Shown: positions 1 through 9,679 of the stretch, piece by piece
How positions within the stretch are numbered: position 1 is the first letter of the stretch
Layout of the letters: the number at the start of each line of letters is the position of its first letter
Assembly (NCBI RefSeq): GCF_918797505.1
Contig: NC_092797.1
Coordinates: 42,816,157-42,880,156 of the forward strand
From: Bemisia tabaci
Taxonomy: Eukaryota; Arthropoda; Insecta; Hemiptera; Aleyrodidae
Reading direction: 5' to 3'
DNA: 64,000 nt
The notes under the pieces: generated by a model
Database searches by the model: none
Told to the model about the DNA's origin: nothing
Seen by the model: only the letters and a program-made list of their open reading frames with translations
Translations under genes and position numbers: made by a program

Positions 1-200
1 AATGATGCTAAGATTGTGCAACTTCATCTTTTGCAATAAAATTGCGGAAATCGTGAAAAACTATGAAATTTAGATTGTAATTTTTGTCTTAAATTTACAG
101 TTTTTAGCGAGTAAAATAGAAAATATTAATGGATAATCGGGTTTTCCCTCCAAGACAAAAGAAGTTGCACAATCTTAGCAACATTGCAATGCTAGTGGTT
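1..200. repeat. Foldback repeat, left-truncated (family A)
   Basis: The two ends are near-complementary: the motif GATGCTAAGATTGTGCAACT at the left is mirrored by AGTTGCACAATCTTAGCAAC near 153-172. The same sequence occurs in reverse orientation at 20749-20960 and again at 21041-21256, so this is a dispersed element. The copy is cut by the window edge. No coding potential is seen. Confidence 0.75.
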
Positions 201-202
201 CC

Positions 203-307
203 TCTTTGCAAAATGCAATCCATATGTGCCATTAGTTTCCCTATGCAGAAAGGTGTCTTCATGGAAGAGCCAGGGATAGTGGTTCCTTATTGCAAAATGT
301 AATCCAA
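203..307. repeat. Short foldback element (family B, TTTTGCAA ends)
   Basis: The ends are inverted copies of a motif containing GGTTCC followed by TTGCAAAATG, with a degenerate GGCTC-like motif in each arm. Better preserved members lie at 34775-35045, 37317-37462, 37526-37665 and 61067-61207. It abuts the family A repeat on its left. A non-autonomous foldback/MITE is inferred. Confidence 0.65.
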
Positions 308-319
308 TGCACCTTAGTC

Positions 320-860
320 TGACAAACTCGAGTAAGGGCGAATCAGAGTCTGAAGGAATGAGAAACGTGAGAAAAAGCAACAGGAGGAGGGGCAGAGTAA
401 GAAAGGGAGGAAAAAATAAGACGCTGGAGGTGAGGAGGAGGAAGTAGCAGAAGAATAATGTGAGAAGAGTGAAAGAGAAAAATGACGGAAAACCAGCTCT
501 AATTCTTCCAAAAAAGAAGAAAACGAGAGAACAAGAGGAAAAAGAGGGACCTTGAAAAAATAAGGAAGGAAAAAGAGCAGTAGAAGGAGAGAATGAATAA
601 GAGAAAGAGAAGCAGAAGGCAAGGGAAAAGAAAGAGGAGTTAAAGAAGAAGAGGAAGAAAAAGAAGGAGCGGAGGAAGTAGAAAATAAAGAGAAAGAATA
701 AAAGGAAGAATAAAAAAATGGGAGGAAGAAGGTTAGGAAATAAAAGGAAAAACAAAAGAAGGATGTAGAGGATGGTGCAGAATAAAATAAGGAAGTAGAG
801 AGAGAAGCATGAAACACAAAGGAGGATACGGTGAAGGCAAGGAAGCAGAGGATTTAGTTT
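320..860. repeat. Purine-rich (GA) tract
   Basis: The plus strand is overwhelmingly A and G for about 500 bases, in an irregular mix of GAA, GGA and GAGG words. The skew flips to pyrimidine-rich near 858, where the next feature begins. Frames here encode low-complexity Lys/Arg/Glu on the plus strand or Ser/Phe/Leu on the minus strand. I treat them as composition artefacts. Confidence 0.7.
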
Positions 861-878
861 CTTCTTTTCGTCCTTCTT

Positions 879-1112
879 TTCTCCTTCTTCGCCTTTATCT
901 CCTGTTCGCCTCCTTCGTCTTTTTGCCTCCTTCTTCGCCTCCTTCCTCCGCATCATCTTAATCTTTGGGTTTGAGACCTTTTTCCGCGGGGTCATTTCTC
1001 CATCCTCGCCTCCCTTTCCATTTCTCCTCCTTCTCCCTTTCGCCTCCACCTTCTTCTTCACCTTCTTCATCATCCTAATCTTCGGGTCTAAAACATTTTT
1101 CCGCGGAGTCAT
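879..1112 (-). repeat. Two tandem 117-bp units with an open basic frame
   Basis: Two head-to-tail units (minus strand 1112-996 and 995-879) each encode about 39 residues beginning MTPRK and ending in an acidic/glycine cluster (GGEDGE or GEEGE). The middle is rich in Lys and Arg. The unit length is divisible by three, so the frame stays open through both. Downstream the frame runs into the purine/pyrimidine tract and becomes hydrophobic low-complexity. It could be a relic of a basic repeat protein or simply a duplicated skewed sequence. No family is recognised. Confidence 0.45.
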
Positions 1113-1216
1113 TTATAAGTATGGCCGTGTCAAGTTAGATCTTTCTCACAGATCCATGTATATCAGGCCACCGTTAAATCTGCCTATCATCGACGCCAAC
1201 AGCAGTGGTAACGGAC

Positions 1217-1745
1217 AGGTCCAAAATGGAGATGTTTCATGTGTGAGGGATTTGCGATTTGACTGTTGTTTCTTTTGTAAAAGTTCGCGAGAAACACGAT
1301 GGTGCCACTGGTTTTCTCTAAAATCATCTCCCAAGCTCAAAAAAAGTTCTCAAGTTGAGGCCAAAATGGAGGGAATATCCCACCCTACCCTGAGAGTCCA
1401 TCTCTACACCAAGACAAACTCTCCATGCAAAGATAGGGAGCAAATACATTGACAGGGCTGTCACTTTATTTGGGGACTCCAAAACTGAAAACACGGCAAT
1501 CCTGCTAATGTATTTGCTCCCTATCTTTGCATGGAGAGTTTGTCTTGATGTAGAGGTGGACTCTCAGGGTAGGGTGGGATATCCCCTCCATTTAGGCCTC
1601 AATTTGAGAGCTTTTTTTTGAGCTTGGGAGATGATTTCAGAGGAAACCAGTGGCACCATCGTGTTTCTCGCCAACTTTTGCATGAGAATCAAGGGTCAAA
1701 TCGCAAATCCCTCAAACATGCAACATCTCCATTATTTCACCTGGT
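1217..1745. repeat. Long foldback element (~530 bp)
   Basis: The left arm (about 1217-1460) and right arm (about 1500-1745) are inverted copies of about 240 bp around a short loop at 1465-1490. Shared landmarks include GAAACACGATGGTGCCACTG, GAGCAAATACATT and CACCCTACCCTGAGAGTCCA. Small indels separate the arms. A shorter relative with the GAAACACGATGGTG motif lies at 17649-17785. No transposase frame is present. Confidence 0.85.
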
Positions 1746-1749
1746 CGCG

Positions 1750-2175
1750 CGGCTACGTCTCGTCGTTGTCATGCGCTACCAGTGAGAACGGGGCTCGTGG
1801 GTCCCGGTGGCGGAGCGCGGCGGGAAGCTCCAAGCGGAACTGGCATCCGGTCGTGGGTGCTGCTCATGGCACCGCGGCCAGCGATAGCGCCCGGATTAAG
1901 ACGTCCGAGCCGGTTGCACGTTTCGCGCCCAAACCACGCAATTTCCAACGGACACCCAGCGCGAGTCTGCGGTTCTTGCTCTCAGCAGCGCTCCGATCCC
2001 AAGGCTCCTCCATTGACAAATTATCGGCTCCCAATGACGGGCCGATCTTAGCGGGACGTCGTAATTTCACGAATCTTCGCGCCGGACCCGACATCTTTGG
2101 GGGTCATCTTCGTCGAGCAGACCGTCTCCGCATGGTAACCCAAGGGAGTAAATACAGCCGTATGAGCTTTTAAAC
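1750..2175. other. GC/CpG-rich block, unassigned
   Basis: About 400 bp of CpG-rich sequence sits between two foldbacks. Frames of 76-180 codons are open in several directions, as expected where stop codons are rare, and none resembles a known protein. A promoter, first exon or diverged repeat are all possible. Confidence 0.3.
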
Positions 2176-2194
2176 GTTGCTAAATTTGCTCTGA

Positions 2195-2457
2195 TACATC
2201 GTCACCTTCCAGGCAAAGTATCACAAGCGCCATGCGACGTTTAAAAATTTCCGCCGTCATTTTATTTTTTTACTGAGAAATTGTTGGTTGAATCTGTTTG
2301 GAAATTTCACTAAATTTTATCGGCAGCACAAAGAAAATTCAGTGAAATTTTCGGACAGCTTCGTTGAACAATTTCTCTGTAAAAAAGTAAAATGGCGGCG
2401 GAAATTTTTAAACGTCGCATGGCGCTTGTGATACTTTGCCTGGAAGGTGACGACATG
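2195..2457. repeat. Near-perfect 263-bp palindrome (foldback)
   Basis: The two halves pair over essentially the whole length around a centre near 2326. GTCACCTTCCAGGCAAAGTA at 2201-2220 is mirrored by the complement at 2432-2451, and the match continues through GCGACGTTTAAAAATTTCCG and GAGAAATTGTT to the central A/T-rich region. There is almost no unpaired loop. Frames inside it are artefacts of the symmetry. Confidence 0.85.
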
Positions 2458-2511
2458 GTGTCTAGAATGAGAAAAACCGGGGTTGACGCTACCGTTTTGA
2501 TCCACACAATC

Positions 2512-3655
2512 ACAGGAAATCTGGAACCTGAGAGACCCAACGGACCACTAAACAAGGCACGAATTCAAGCATTCTGATTCACGTATCTTAATCAGAATTT
2601 CACGCAGAACACGATTCGCGCAACGAAAGTTACCGAAACCAACTCTTAACGAAGGTATTAACGCTTTTATTTCACATTGATTACGCGGATTTTGAACTGC
2701 CCGCTCAGAAGAAACTCAAAGCTCTACGTGAGTCAAATCGCGCACTACAACGGTTTCAGCAAGCCTCTCAATCGAGCAATGTTAATTTCCCACCACGTGT
2801 TGTTCAAATTATAAGCATTTGCTATAGCTTATCCAAAGCGTTAAGATTGAGGTCGCCAGATTTGTAAATCGTATAACGTTTAGCGCGCGATGTGAATCAC
2901 GCGGAGCATTGAGTTTTCATGAGCGGGTGGTTTGAATTCATGCATCAAGAATCATTAAATATCTTTGTTAGAAATTGATTTCGGTAATTTTTGTTGTGCA
3001 TATCGTGTTCTGCGTAAAAGTTTTGTCAAGAAACATGTATCGGAATGCTGAAATTCGTACCTTTTCTAGTGGTCCATTACAGGAAATCTGGAACCTGAAA
3101 GACCCAATGGACCACTAGACAAGGTACGAGTTTCAGCATTCTGATACAAGTTTTGTAACTAAAATTTTACGTAGAACACAATGCGCACCTAGAAAATTAC
3201 CGAAATTAACTCCTTACGAAGATATTTGATGATTCTCGATGCGTGAATTCAAACCACCCGCTCATTAAAACTCAATACTCTACGTGATTCACATCGCGCG
3301 CTAAACGTTATCATGACAGTCTCTGCGATGTAAAAATCTGGCAACCTCAGTCTTGACGCTATGGCTCAGCTGTAGCAAATCGCTTATAGTTTGAACAACA
3401 CATGGTGGAAAATGAACATTGCTCGATTGAGAGGCTTGCAGAAACCGTTGTAGTGCGCGATTTGATTCACGTAGAGCTTTGAGTTTCTTGTGAGCGGGCA
3501 GTTCAAATTCCTCGTAATCAATGTCAAATAAAAACGTTAATATCTTCGTTAGGAGTTGGTTTCAGTAATTCCCGTTGTGTGAATCGTGTTCTACGTGAAA
3601 TTCTGGTTAAGAAACATGTATCAGATTGCTTAAATTCGTACCTTGTTAGTGGTCC
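2512..3655. repeat. Tandem dimer of a ~540-bp foldback (nested palindrome)
   Basis: Two foldbacks lie head to tail: 2541-3077 and 3108-3655. Each begins GGACCACTA.ACAAGG and ends with its complement. Inside each, an arm of about 265 bp occurs inverted, so four related arms alternate in orientation. The 30-bp linker containing CAGGAAATCTGGAACCTGA precedes both copies, at 2513 and 3080, giving a direct-repeat period of 567 bp. The whole block therefore also reads as one palindrome of about 1.1 kb. No coding sequence is seen. Confidence 0.85.
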
Positions 3656-3659
3656 GTTC

Positions 3660-4090
3660 TGCCAAAGGTGGGCTTAGCTCCTTCAGGACACGGGATCTTG
3701 GAAGCGAAGTCTGAGGTGCCGGTCCGTGTAGCGTGCTCCCCTCGGAGCGATCCACATCCGTGCGGTTTCTAGGATTTCAGCGATCCAAGGAGAGATCGCA
3801 CCGGGATCCGATCCGAAACGTTCGAAAAGGCGAGTCGCGAGTGCGGTGCCGAGAGCCGAGCGAGATCGAAACCGAGTTACGGTTTTCAGCTTTTATTTCT
3901 CCCGAAAACCGCGGCGGCCGCGGCTCGTGCAATCCAATCAGTCGCCCTCACCAATTTCTCCCGGATGGAGCATGGAGCATGGAGTTCTCCGCCGATATTC
4001 ACCATTTCATTATCCTCAGACGCTCTGCTCTTCCCGTCATCCTTCCAATTCGCCAAGTCGCCGCTAAGTGGGACAAGGTATCCAAGAGAT
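3660..4090. other. CpG-rich block, possible promoter/first exon
   Basis: GC- and CpG-rich sequence with an open plus frame over 3733-4113 that is not recognisable as a protein. A donor-like CAAG|GTATCC lies near 4076 at the point where the composition drops back to AT-rich. A 5' exon is possible, but no downstream coding exon can be tied to it. Confidence 0.25.
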
Positions 4091-4159
4091 GCGACATGAA
4101 ATTTTTTATTTAGTGTTGCAAATTTTGATGTTTACATCGTCTCAATTTCAATTGAATCG

Positions 4160-4506
4160 CACTGGGAAAAAAAACACATTGGATCTAGAGTCCAGACTCT
4201 TGAAAACATTGACAAGAATGAATACTCTATATTTTTGCTTAAATCAAGAGGTGATCCGCTCAAATTAAGAGGCTTGGTTCTTGATTTAATTAAAAATCCG
4301 ATTGAATCGGATTCAATCCGATTTTTTTCGATTCAACTCATCCGATTCAATTCAATGAGATTTTTGCTTAAATCAAGAGGTGATCCGCTCAAATTAAGAG
4401 GCTTGGTTCTTGATTTAAGTAAAAATCCGATTGAATCAAGAGTATTTTTCCTTATCGATGTTTTTAATAGTCTGGACTCTGGATCCAATGTGTTTTTTTT
4501 CCAGTG
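4160..4506. mobile_element. MITE with CACTGG/CCAGTG termini (family M), copy 1
   Basis: The terminal inverted repeat begins CACTGGGAAAAAAAACAC and includes GGATCTAGAGTCCAGACTCT; the mirrored end finishes CCAGTG. The flanking dinucleotide is CG on both sides (4158-4159, 4507-4508). The interior holds a partial duplication of the segment with GATCCGCTCAAATTAAGAGG, which makes this copy longer than the ~230-bp members at 10062, 12180, 14305 and 60052. No transposase; non-autonomous. Confidence 0.85.
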
Positions 4507-4509
4507 CGA

Positions 4510-5140
4510 CGTATGCAAAAACGTCCGATGTCCAAGACAGTGTTTCAGAATTTGAGTGGACAATTTCGTTGTAACTTAACGACACGAGATGATTTCAGAC
4601 GGTAGGAATGTAGAACAATTTTAAAAATAATCCCTTAATTGTAATTAAACCTTTACAATAGAGATCGATCCTGTTCATCAGTGTCGTGGGACGAAAGAAA
4701 CCCAACGAACGCAATTATGAAACCCTGTATTGGGCATTTTCGCTTAATTTAAGTCGGTTTAATTTGACGGATTGTCTCTGCGAGGAAATTTTACAAAATA
4801 CCCAATGAAACCTCTTTTAATCTTCCATGTTTCATGTTTTCGAAGATATGAGCCTCCAAAGAGTCCACATTTTCTCCGAATTCTCTCGTTGTCTCGATCC
4901 ACCGTGCGTCGTTGACGCCCCCCTCTCGATTTTTACGTGTATGTTCCTCGAAAATCCTCGGGTCAAAAGTCGTCATTATTTGATCTTAAACGACGATCAC
5001 TATCATTTTTCAGAGAAATTTTCTTCGTGAGCTATCCGAAACCGTTTGAAATAATCACTATTGGTGCTTCACAGATGAGATAAGCTATATTACCTATTTG
5101 AGAGTCGACATAGTTATTTTACTTATTTCGCCTCATCCAT
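4510..5140. other. No recognisable feature
   Basis: AT-rich sequence. A weak trace of the family E terminus (CTCGATCCACCGTG near 4893-4906) suggests a decayed element around 4790-4910. No exon, RNA gene or regulatory motif is supported. Confidence 0.4.
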
Positions 5141-5143
5141 AAC

Positions 5144-5450
5144 TTTTCTACCCATGCGTTCAAGTCTCCGAGTCAGTGGAAAAGAGACCAAACTCTTTTT
5201 CATTGTTGTGGTTATGCGAGAAATTTTTGTAGCTTCATTATTGTGACCGAATCTGTGGAGAGAGAACTTATCTGCTAGAGGAAAATAAATATCCGTAATG
5301 TAACTTAGAGTTTACCGTGACGCAAAAAACAATCCTGGGGAGCGCCTGCAAAACTCGAAGGATACTTCAAGCATTGCGCCGTTCTCCCCGAGCCCGCGCT
5401 TAGTTCCGAATCCGAGATGCGTACGCTATTTGGAAACTGGAAGGGCAAAG
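5144..5450 (-). repeat. Dispersed ~310-bp repeat (family S), inverted copy
   Basis: This segment is the reverse complement of 55838-56150, with conserved blocks around GATACTTCAAGCATTGCGCC, GGCTCGGGGAGAACGG (opposite strand) and CACAACAATG. A shorter module of the same kind is duplicated inside the hAT-like element at 24500-24650. No terminal inverted repeats are evident. A SINE-like or TE-fragment origin is possible, and I cannot assign it. Confidence 0.65.
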
Positions 5451-5457
5451 GGCAGTC

Positions 5458-5712
5458 CTACTGTGTTAAGGAAGAACGGCGTATGAATATTCGAGAGTTG
5501 CCACATTTCCTTCAATAAAATGTGTATTTTCGAGGAAAATTAAGAATATTTTTTCTCGAAATTTTCAATCATTTTAGATCAAATGACAAAGAAAATTACC
5601 TAAGAAAGTGGCAGAAAAATATTGAAAAATTTTCCCGAAAATGAGTGATTTGCTAAGGTAAATTTGGCAACGCCTCAAGGCTCATACTGCGTTTTTCCTT
5701 AGCACGGCAGAG
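5458..5712. repeat. Foldback element (family C, GCCGTAT termini)
   Basis: The ends are inverted versions of a motif containing AAGGAARAACG followed by CGTATGA and GTTGCCA. The right end reads GGCAACGCC then TTTTTCCTTAGCACGGCAGA. About 255 bp, with an AT-rich centre. A full-length relative lies at 62708-62958; half or disrupted copies are at 14690, 50092, 50691, 58627 and 59465. Confidence 0.8.
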
Positions 5713-5716
5713 TGCG

Positions 5717-6265
5717 CGCACGCAATTTCGGAAATAGTGCGCAAGAATAGAGCGTTTTTGGAGCAAAAATTAATTAAATTTTATAGAATTCATTACCTTA
5801 TGTCGTAGCCTACGCAATTTTCCCACTGCTACACAGTTCGTAAACGACCGATCGGGTGCCGGTTCGTGAACATTCTGCATCCCTGCTCTGCACCATGAAT
5901 TTCTGCAATGTATGTAAAATAAGATGAAGAAATAATCAAAGGGGTATCCTCGAAAATATTCATCATGCATTTTGTACTTTCTAGAAAGTTTTGACTTTTG
6001 CTACGTGTCAAGTTTAAGTTGCCACGTCCTTTCATAGCTTCAGGATTCGTCTCTCTATAGATGATTGGCTTCCCGTTCTCACTTCGCAAGTTGCGGTATT
6101 AGATCTATGCATTCATGTTCAACGTAAAACTTTCTAAAAAGTGCGACCGAGGTGCAGCAATATTCTTCCTAGTCGCATGATTCACGCGATGTTCGGATCA
6201 ATCGTTTGTACGCACAAAACGATGGTAAAATTAGAAAACCATGTATCACGGTTTGCGAGGTTGCA
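5717..6265. other. No recognisable feature
   Basis: AT-rich sequence with short chance frames on both strands. I see no exon-like, RNA or repeat signal here. Confidence 0.4.
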
Positions 6266-6267
6266 AA

Positions 6268-6302
6268 CTTCCCGCTTTTGTTTATTTACCTACAGGTAAT
6301 AA
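6268..6302 (+). promoter_or_regulatory. Candidate recursive splice site 1
   Basis: A pyrimidine-rich run is followed by CCTACAG and immediately by GTAAT (junction 6295/6296). An acceptor abutting a donor with no exon between is the form of a recursive-splicing ratchet point. The donor is weaker than consensus. Only the motif is seen; use in splicing is inferred. Confidence 0.25.
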
Positions 6303-6421
6303 AATTAAAAAAAATGTATTTCGTGGAATTTAAGTTTAAACGGTGTTACACCTCAAGGAATATCGGAACTGTACCCGGAAAAAGAGAAGTTGGGGTTCAG
6401 TCTCAATTTGGACATTTCCAA

Positions 6422-6530
6422 TATATGGTGGGGTGGGAGTACCCCAATAAAGTAGGTTACTCGCTCAAATGTTGCGGTACTACCCCGACGTAAATTGCCA
6501 CGTAATTTGGTACTCCCACGCCTCACCACT
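6422..6530. repeat. Small foldback (~108 bp)
   Basis: GGTGGGGTGGGAGTACC on the left pairs with GGTACTCCCACGCCTCACC on the right, with a second short pairing inside (GGTACTACCCCGACG). Flanks show no clear target-site duplication. Confidence 0.55.
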
Positions 6531-6650
6531 GTCTCATTCCTGTAAAATGCTGATAGAAAATGCCGAGGAAAAATTCACACATTTTCCAGAAATTTATATA
6601 TTATCTGAAGAAATTTGGCAAGATTCGAATGCTACACTACGTTTTCCCTG

Positions 6651-6880
6651 TGCACGCTTGGTGGATCGAGAAAGTTAGAATAGGATATTTTTGACTGAAA
6701 CTGCAAATTTTGATGTTCATTTCGTCAATTTTTAAATTTCAAGAGGTGCTTCTGGAGGAAAATTTCACGAGGAAGCCAATGGAACCACTTTTAGAACCTC
6801 AAATTTTTTATAAACGGAGTTGTAAGCTTTTAAAGCTTCCGAATGTTGTCCAACTTCTCCTATCGACTCGATCCACTGTG
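6651..6880. mobile_element. TIR element with one internal unit (family E)
   Basis: Left end GGTGGATCGAGAAAG and right end CTCGATCCACTGTG are inverted repeats. The single interior unit contains ACTGCAAATTTTGATGTTC, TTTCACGAGGAAGCC and AGAACCTCAAA, matching the repeat unit tandemly amplified at 8748-9674. It is the monomeric form of that element, diverged. Confidence 0.7.
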
Positions 6881-6943
6881 GCCCCGGAGGAATAAGCACT
6901 GCAAGTATTTTAATCTCCCGACTCGGGCCGCGAAGCAGTATGG

Positions 6944-7092
6944 CGAAGCGGGAAAGATCGATTATCGACAATTCCCTATTTGAAGCTATGGTAAAGAATC
7001 GATTAAGGTGTTGGTTGCAAACACCCTGCTTATCGATCTTTTTCCATAGATTTAAATGACAGATCAATCGATACATCGCAAATCACGCCGCG
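6944..7092. mobile_element. Short palindromic MITE (family P), diverged copy
   Basis: The palindrome core matches the copies at 12878, 30158 and 53152: GCTATGGTAAAGAATCGATT on the left and ATCGATCTTTTTCCATAGAT on the right, around a hairpin built from GGTGTTGG and CAAACACC. The outer arms are less well conserved than in the other copies. Confidence 0.7.
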
Positions 7093-7094
7093 CA

Positions 7095-7345
7095 GGCGCA
7101 GGCGGGTTGGTGGACGCTCCGGCTCCGGAACAAATAAGGGAAAGCCCACGGATAACGGCACGCTTCCCGCCCCCCCCCCCCCCCCCCGCTCCGCATTTTC
7201 GCCGTTCGCCAATTTTTCCGCCCGGCGAACGACCTTGAACTTGGCTTTGCTCTCCGGCGACGTCGAATCACCCGCCGACCGTCGTCGGGTATCAAAGGAT
7301 CATGCCAATTCGCGAATGCGTTAGGTCGGCCTAGTATGTACCGAG
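7095..7345. other. CpG-rich block with an 18-base poly-C run
   Basis: CpG-dense sequence with an uninterrupted C18 at 7170-7187. Short open frames on both strands are low-complexity Pro/Gly/Arg. The C-run is prone to length error or polymorphism. A promoter is possible but unsupported. Confidence 0.3.
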
Positions 7346-7532
7346 GTCGAGTGCTTCAACCTGGCGCAACGTCAAGTCAACTGTACGCAGAGTATCCTAT
7401 TACGCAACGTATGAAGCGAATTTTCGCAATTGATCGTGATACGTTTCCGTATCTGTCCGTAGTCTAATCCCAAATCCTGGTTACATCGCGATATGACTTG
7501 TCGAATCCCGCAAATCTATGTAGTTTGCCATT

Positions 7533-7907
7533 GAGTACCTGTATAGCGAGAGTATGGACAGATGTGAAACTCCGAAAATCCACCAGGCCTTCACCGATAC
7601 TTTTGCGAATAAAGTTAGAGCCCAGAAATGCAGCCAACCTATGAATTTCAAGAATCCAGAGCGATTTACTAATACTATTGTTACGAACCTTCGTTTATTA
7701 AGCACGTGTTTGACTCAGTTTTTGCATAAATTTACCTAATTTCGCGGAAGAATACTCATCTCTGTACATTCTTGGCTTTCAGAATTGGAATCTGCAGACT
7801 GGCAGTGAAATTTTGTGCGTTAGAAGTTGATTAGAAGGGTGGCTGCACTTTTGGACCCCAAGCCCTCCATGACGCGATCTATCCATACTCTCGCTGTATA
7901 GGTACTC
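7533..7907. mobile_element. TIR element flanked by direct repeats (family G)
   Basis: The terminal inverted repeat is about 31 bp: GAGTACCTGTATAGCGAGAG at the left and CTCTCGCTGTATAGGTACTC at the right. It is flanked by TAGTTTGCCAT at 7521-7531 and 7908-7918, which looks like an ~11-bp target-site duplication. No transposase frame. A single related terminus lies at about 26969-27000. Confidence 0.65.
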
Positions 7908-7928
7908 TAGTTTGCCATGGAGTACATA

Positions 7929-8070
7929 CACTGGAAAAAAAAACACGGGGTCGAGAAGAGCGTTACTCCATTTTATTTTTGCATGATAAAGGATAGAAAT
8001 CTACGTTGCAAAAACTTTACGAGGGGAAGGGGGTCGGAAAATCCGAAATTCAGCGTCAAAATTGCGCAAT
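7929..8070. repeat. Family D repeat fragment fused to a CACTGG terminus
   Basis: CACTGGAAAAAAAAACAC (the family M terminus) runs directly into GGGGTCGAGAAGAGCGTTAC and GGATAGAAATCTACG, the body of family D. The rest of the MITE is missing. This is a chimera formed by deletion or nested insertion followed by loss. Confidence 0.55.
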
Positions 8071-8074
8071 AGAA

Positions 8075-8745
8075 AAAAGAAGAGTTTTCGAAGACAGAAA
8101 ACAGCTCAAACATCACAATAAATGCGTCAGAACGGTCTTTTAATCACTACTAATCTTCAAGATACGCAAGAAATCGAAGTTTTTATGAGCTCTCAATTTC
8201 AAGTACTCATCTAATCATAAGTAATTACCTCCTGTAAAAATGATGCTTTTTCAACTTCGTAATTTTCTCATTAAAGGAACTTTAAATAGAAGAAAAAAAA
8301 ATAAAAAGACTCAATTAAATACAGATGAGTCACTCTGGTTTCTCAACTCTTAAGGAATACTGGAACTGCGGTCAAATTGCGCAAATTATGAAGTTTGGAG
8401 TGCATTTAGCAGTTTCCTCTTGTGCTCTTTGCTCGTATTTCCCTTTTAGGGTCACTCTTATTTTCGCTGTCGCAAAATTTTGCGACCGACTTAATAATGA
8501 AACAACGTCGCTCTTAGAGGTTTGTTATAGAGTCCGCTGTCAGCGATTCGACCAACTTTTTTGCCTCGTCTTTTAATGGCGTCACTGCCCCTACCCTTAA
8601 AATATTCAGCCCCAAGGTTTGACGTCATAAAAACGACGATAAGGCCGTTATGGCCGTAAAAATTAAAATTCTGTATCACCTGGTCGCAATTGGGGAATCA
8701 TGAGGTTCCCTTGAGAACGAGACGGCGATGGCAGCGGCGCACAGT
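8075..8745. other. No recognisable feature
   Basis: AT-rich; frames at 8325-8576 (+) and 8491-8679 (-) are not recognisable as proteins. Confidence 0.4.
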
Positions 8746-8747
8746 GG

Positions 8748-9674
8748 ATCGAGTCAATAGGAGAGGTTGGACATGAATTTTTTTACTAAAACTGCAAATT
8801 TTGATGTTTCTTTAGTCACATTTTAAACCTTTAGGGATGTCTCAGGAAGAACATTTCACGAGAAAACCAATGGAACCATTTTTAGAACCTCAAAGTTTTG
8901 TTTTAAACGGTATTATTGGCGTTTAAAGTTTCCGAATGTCATCCAGACATGGAATTTTTCACTAAAACTGCAAATTTTGGTGTTTAATTCGTCAAATTTT
9001 AAAATTCACGGGGTGTTTCAGGAAGAACATTTTACGAGGAAACCAATGGCACCATTTTTAGAACCTCACAGTTTTGTTTAAACGGGGTTGTTGGCGTTTA
9101 AAGTTTCCAACTGTCATCCAGACATGGAATTTTTTACTAAAACTGCAAATTTTGGTGTTTACTTCGTCAAATTTTAAACTTTACGGAGTGTTTCTGGTAG
9201 GAAATTTCACGAGAAAACCAACGGAACCCTTTTTAGAACCTCAAAGTTTCGTTTAAACGGGGTTATTGGCGTTTAAAGTTTCCGAATGTCATCCAGACAT
9301 GGAATTCTTTACTAAAACTGCAAATTTTGGTGTTCACTTTGTCAACTTTTAAACTTTACGGGGTGTTTCTGGAAGGAAATTTCACGAGGAAACCAACGGA
9401 ACCATTTTTAGAACCTCAAAGTTTCGTTTAAGCGGGGTTATCGGCGTTTAAAGTTTCCGAATGTCATCCAGACATGGAATTTTTTACTAAAACTGCAAAT
9501 TTTGGTGTTCACTTTGTCAACTTTTAAACTTTACGGGGTGTTTCTGGAAGGAAATTTCACGAGGAAACCAACGGAGCCATTTTTAGAACCTCAAAGTTTC
9601 GTTTAAGCGGGGTTATCGGCGTTTAAAGTTTCCAAATGCCATCCGACCTTTCCTATTGACCCGATCCACTGCGC
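8748..9674. mobile_element. TIR element whose interior is a 5 x 175-bp tandem array (family E)
   Basis: The ends are inverted repeats: GCACAGTGGATCGAGTCAAT at the left and its near-complement ending CGATCCACTGCG at the right. Between them the unit beginning GACATGGAATTTTTTACTAA recurs at 8770, 8946, 9121, 9296 and 9471 (period 175-176). Each unit carries ACTGCAAATTTTG, AACCAA.GGAACC and GGCGTTTAAAGTTTCC. The last two units are the most alike. The copy at 6651-6880 has one unit. No coding function. Confidence 0.85.
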
Positions 9675-9679
9675 GGCGG

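Noticed and set aside
192..1112. 306-codon minus-strand frame, the longest in the window
   Set aside because: It is built from a duplicated basic segment followed by purine/pyrimidine-skewed low-complexity sequence and ends inside a foldback; composition explains its length.
4235..4563. Overlapping 76- and 106-codon frames on both strands (and similar pairs at 10 kb, 12.3 kb and 14.3 kb)
   Set aside because: They lie within palindromic family M MITEs; symmetric sequence opens mirrored frames on both strands.
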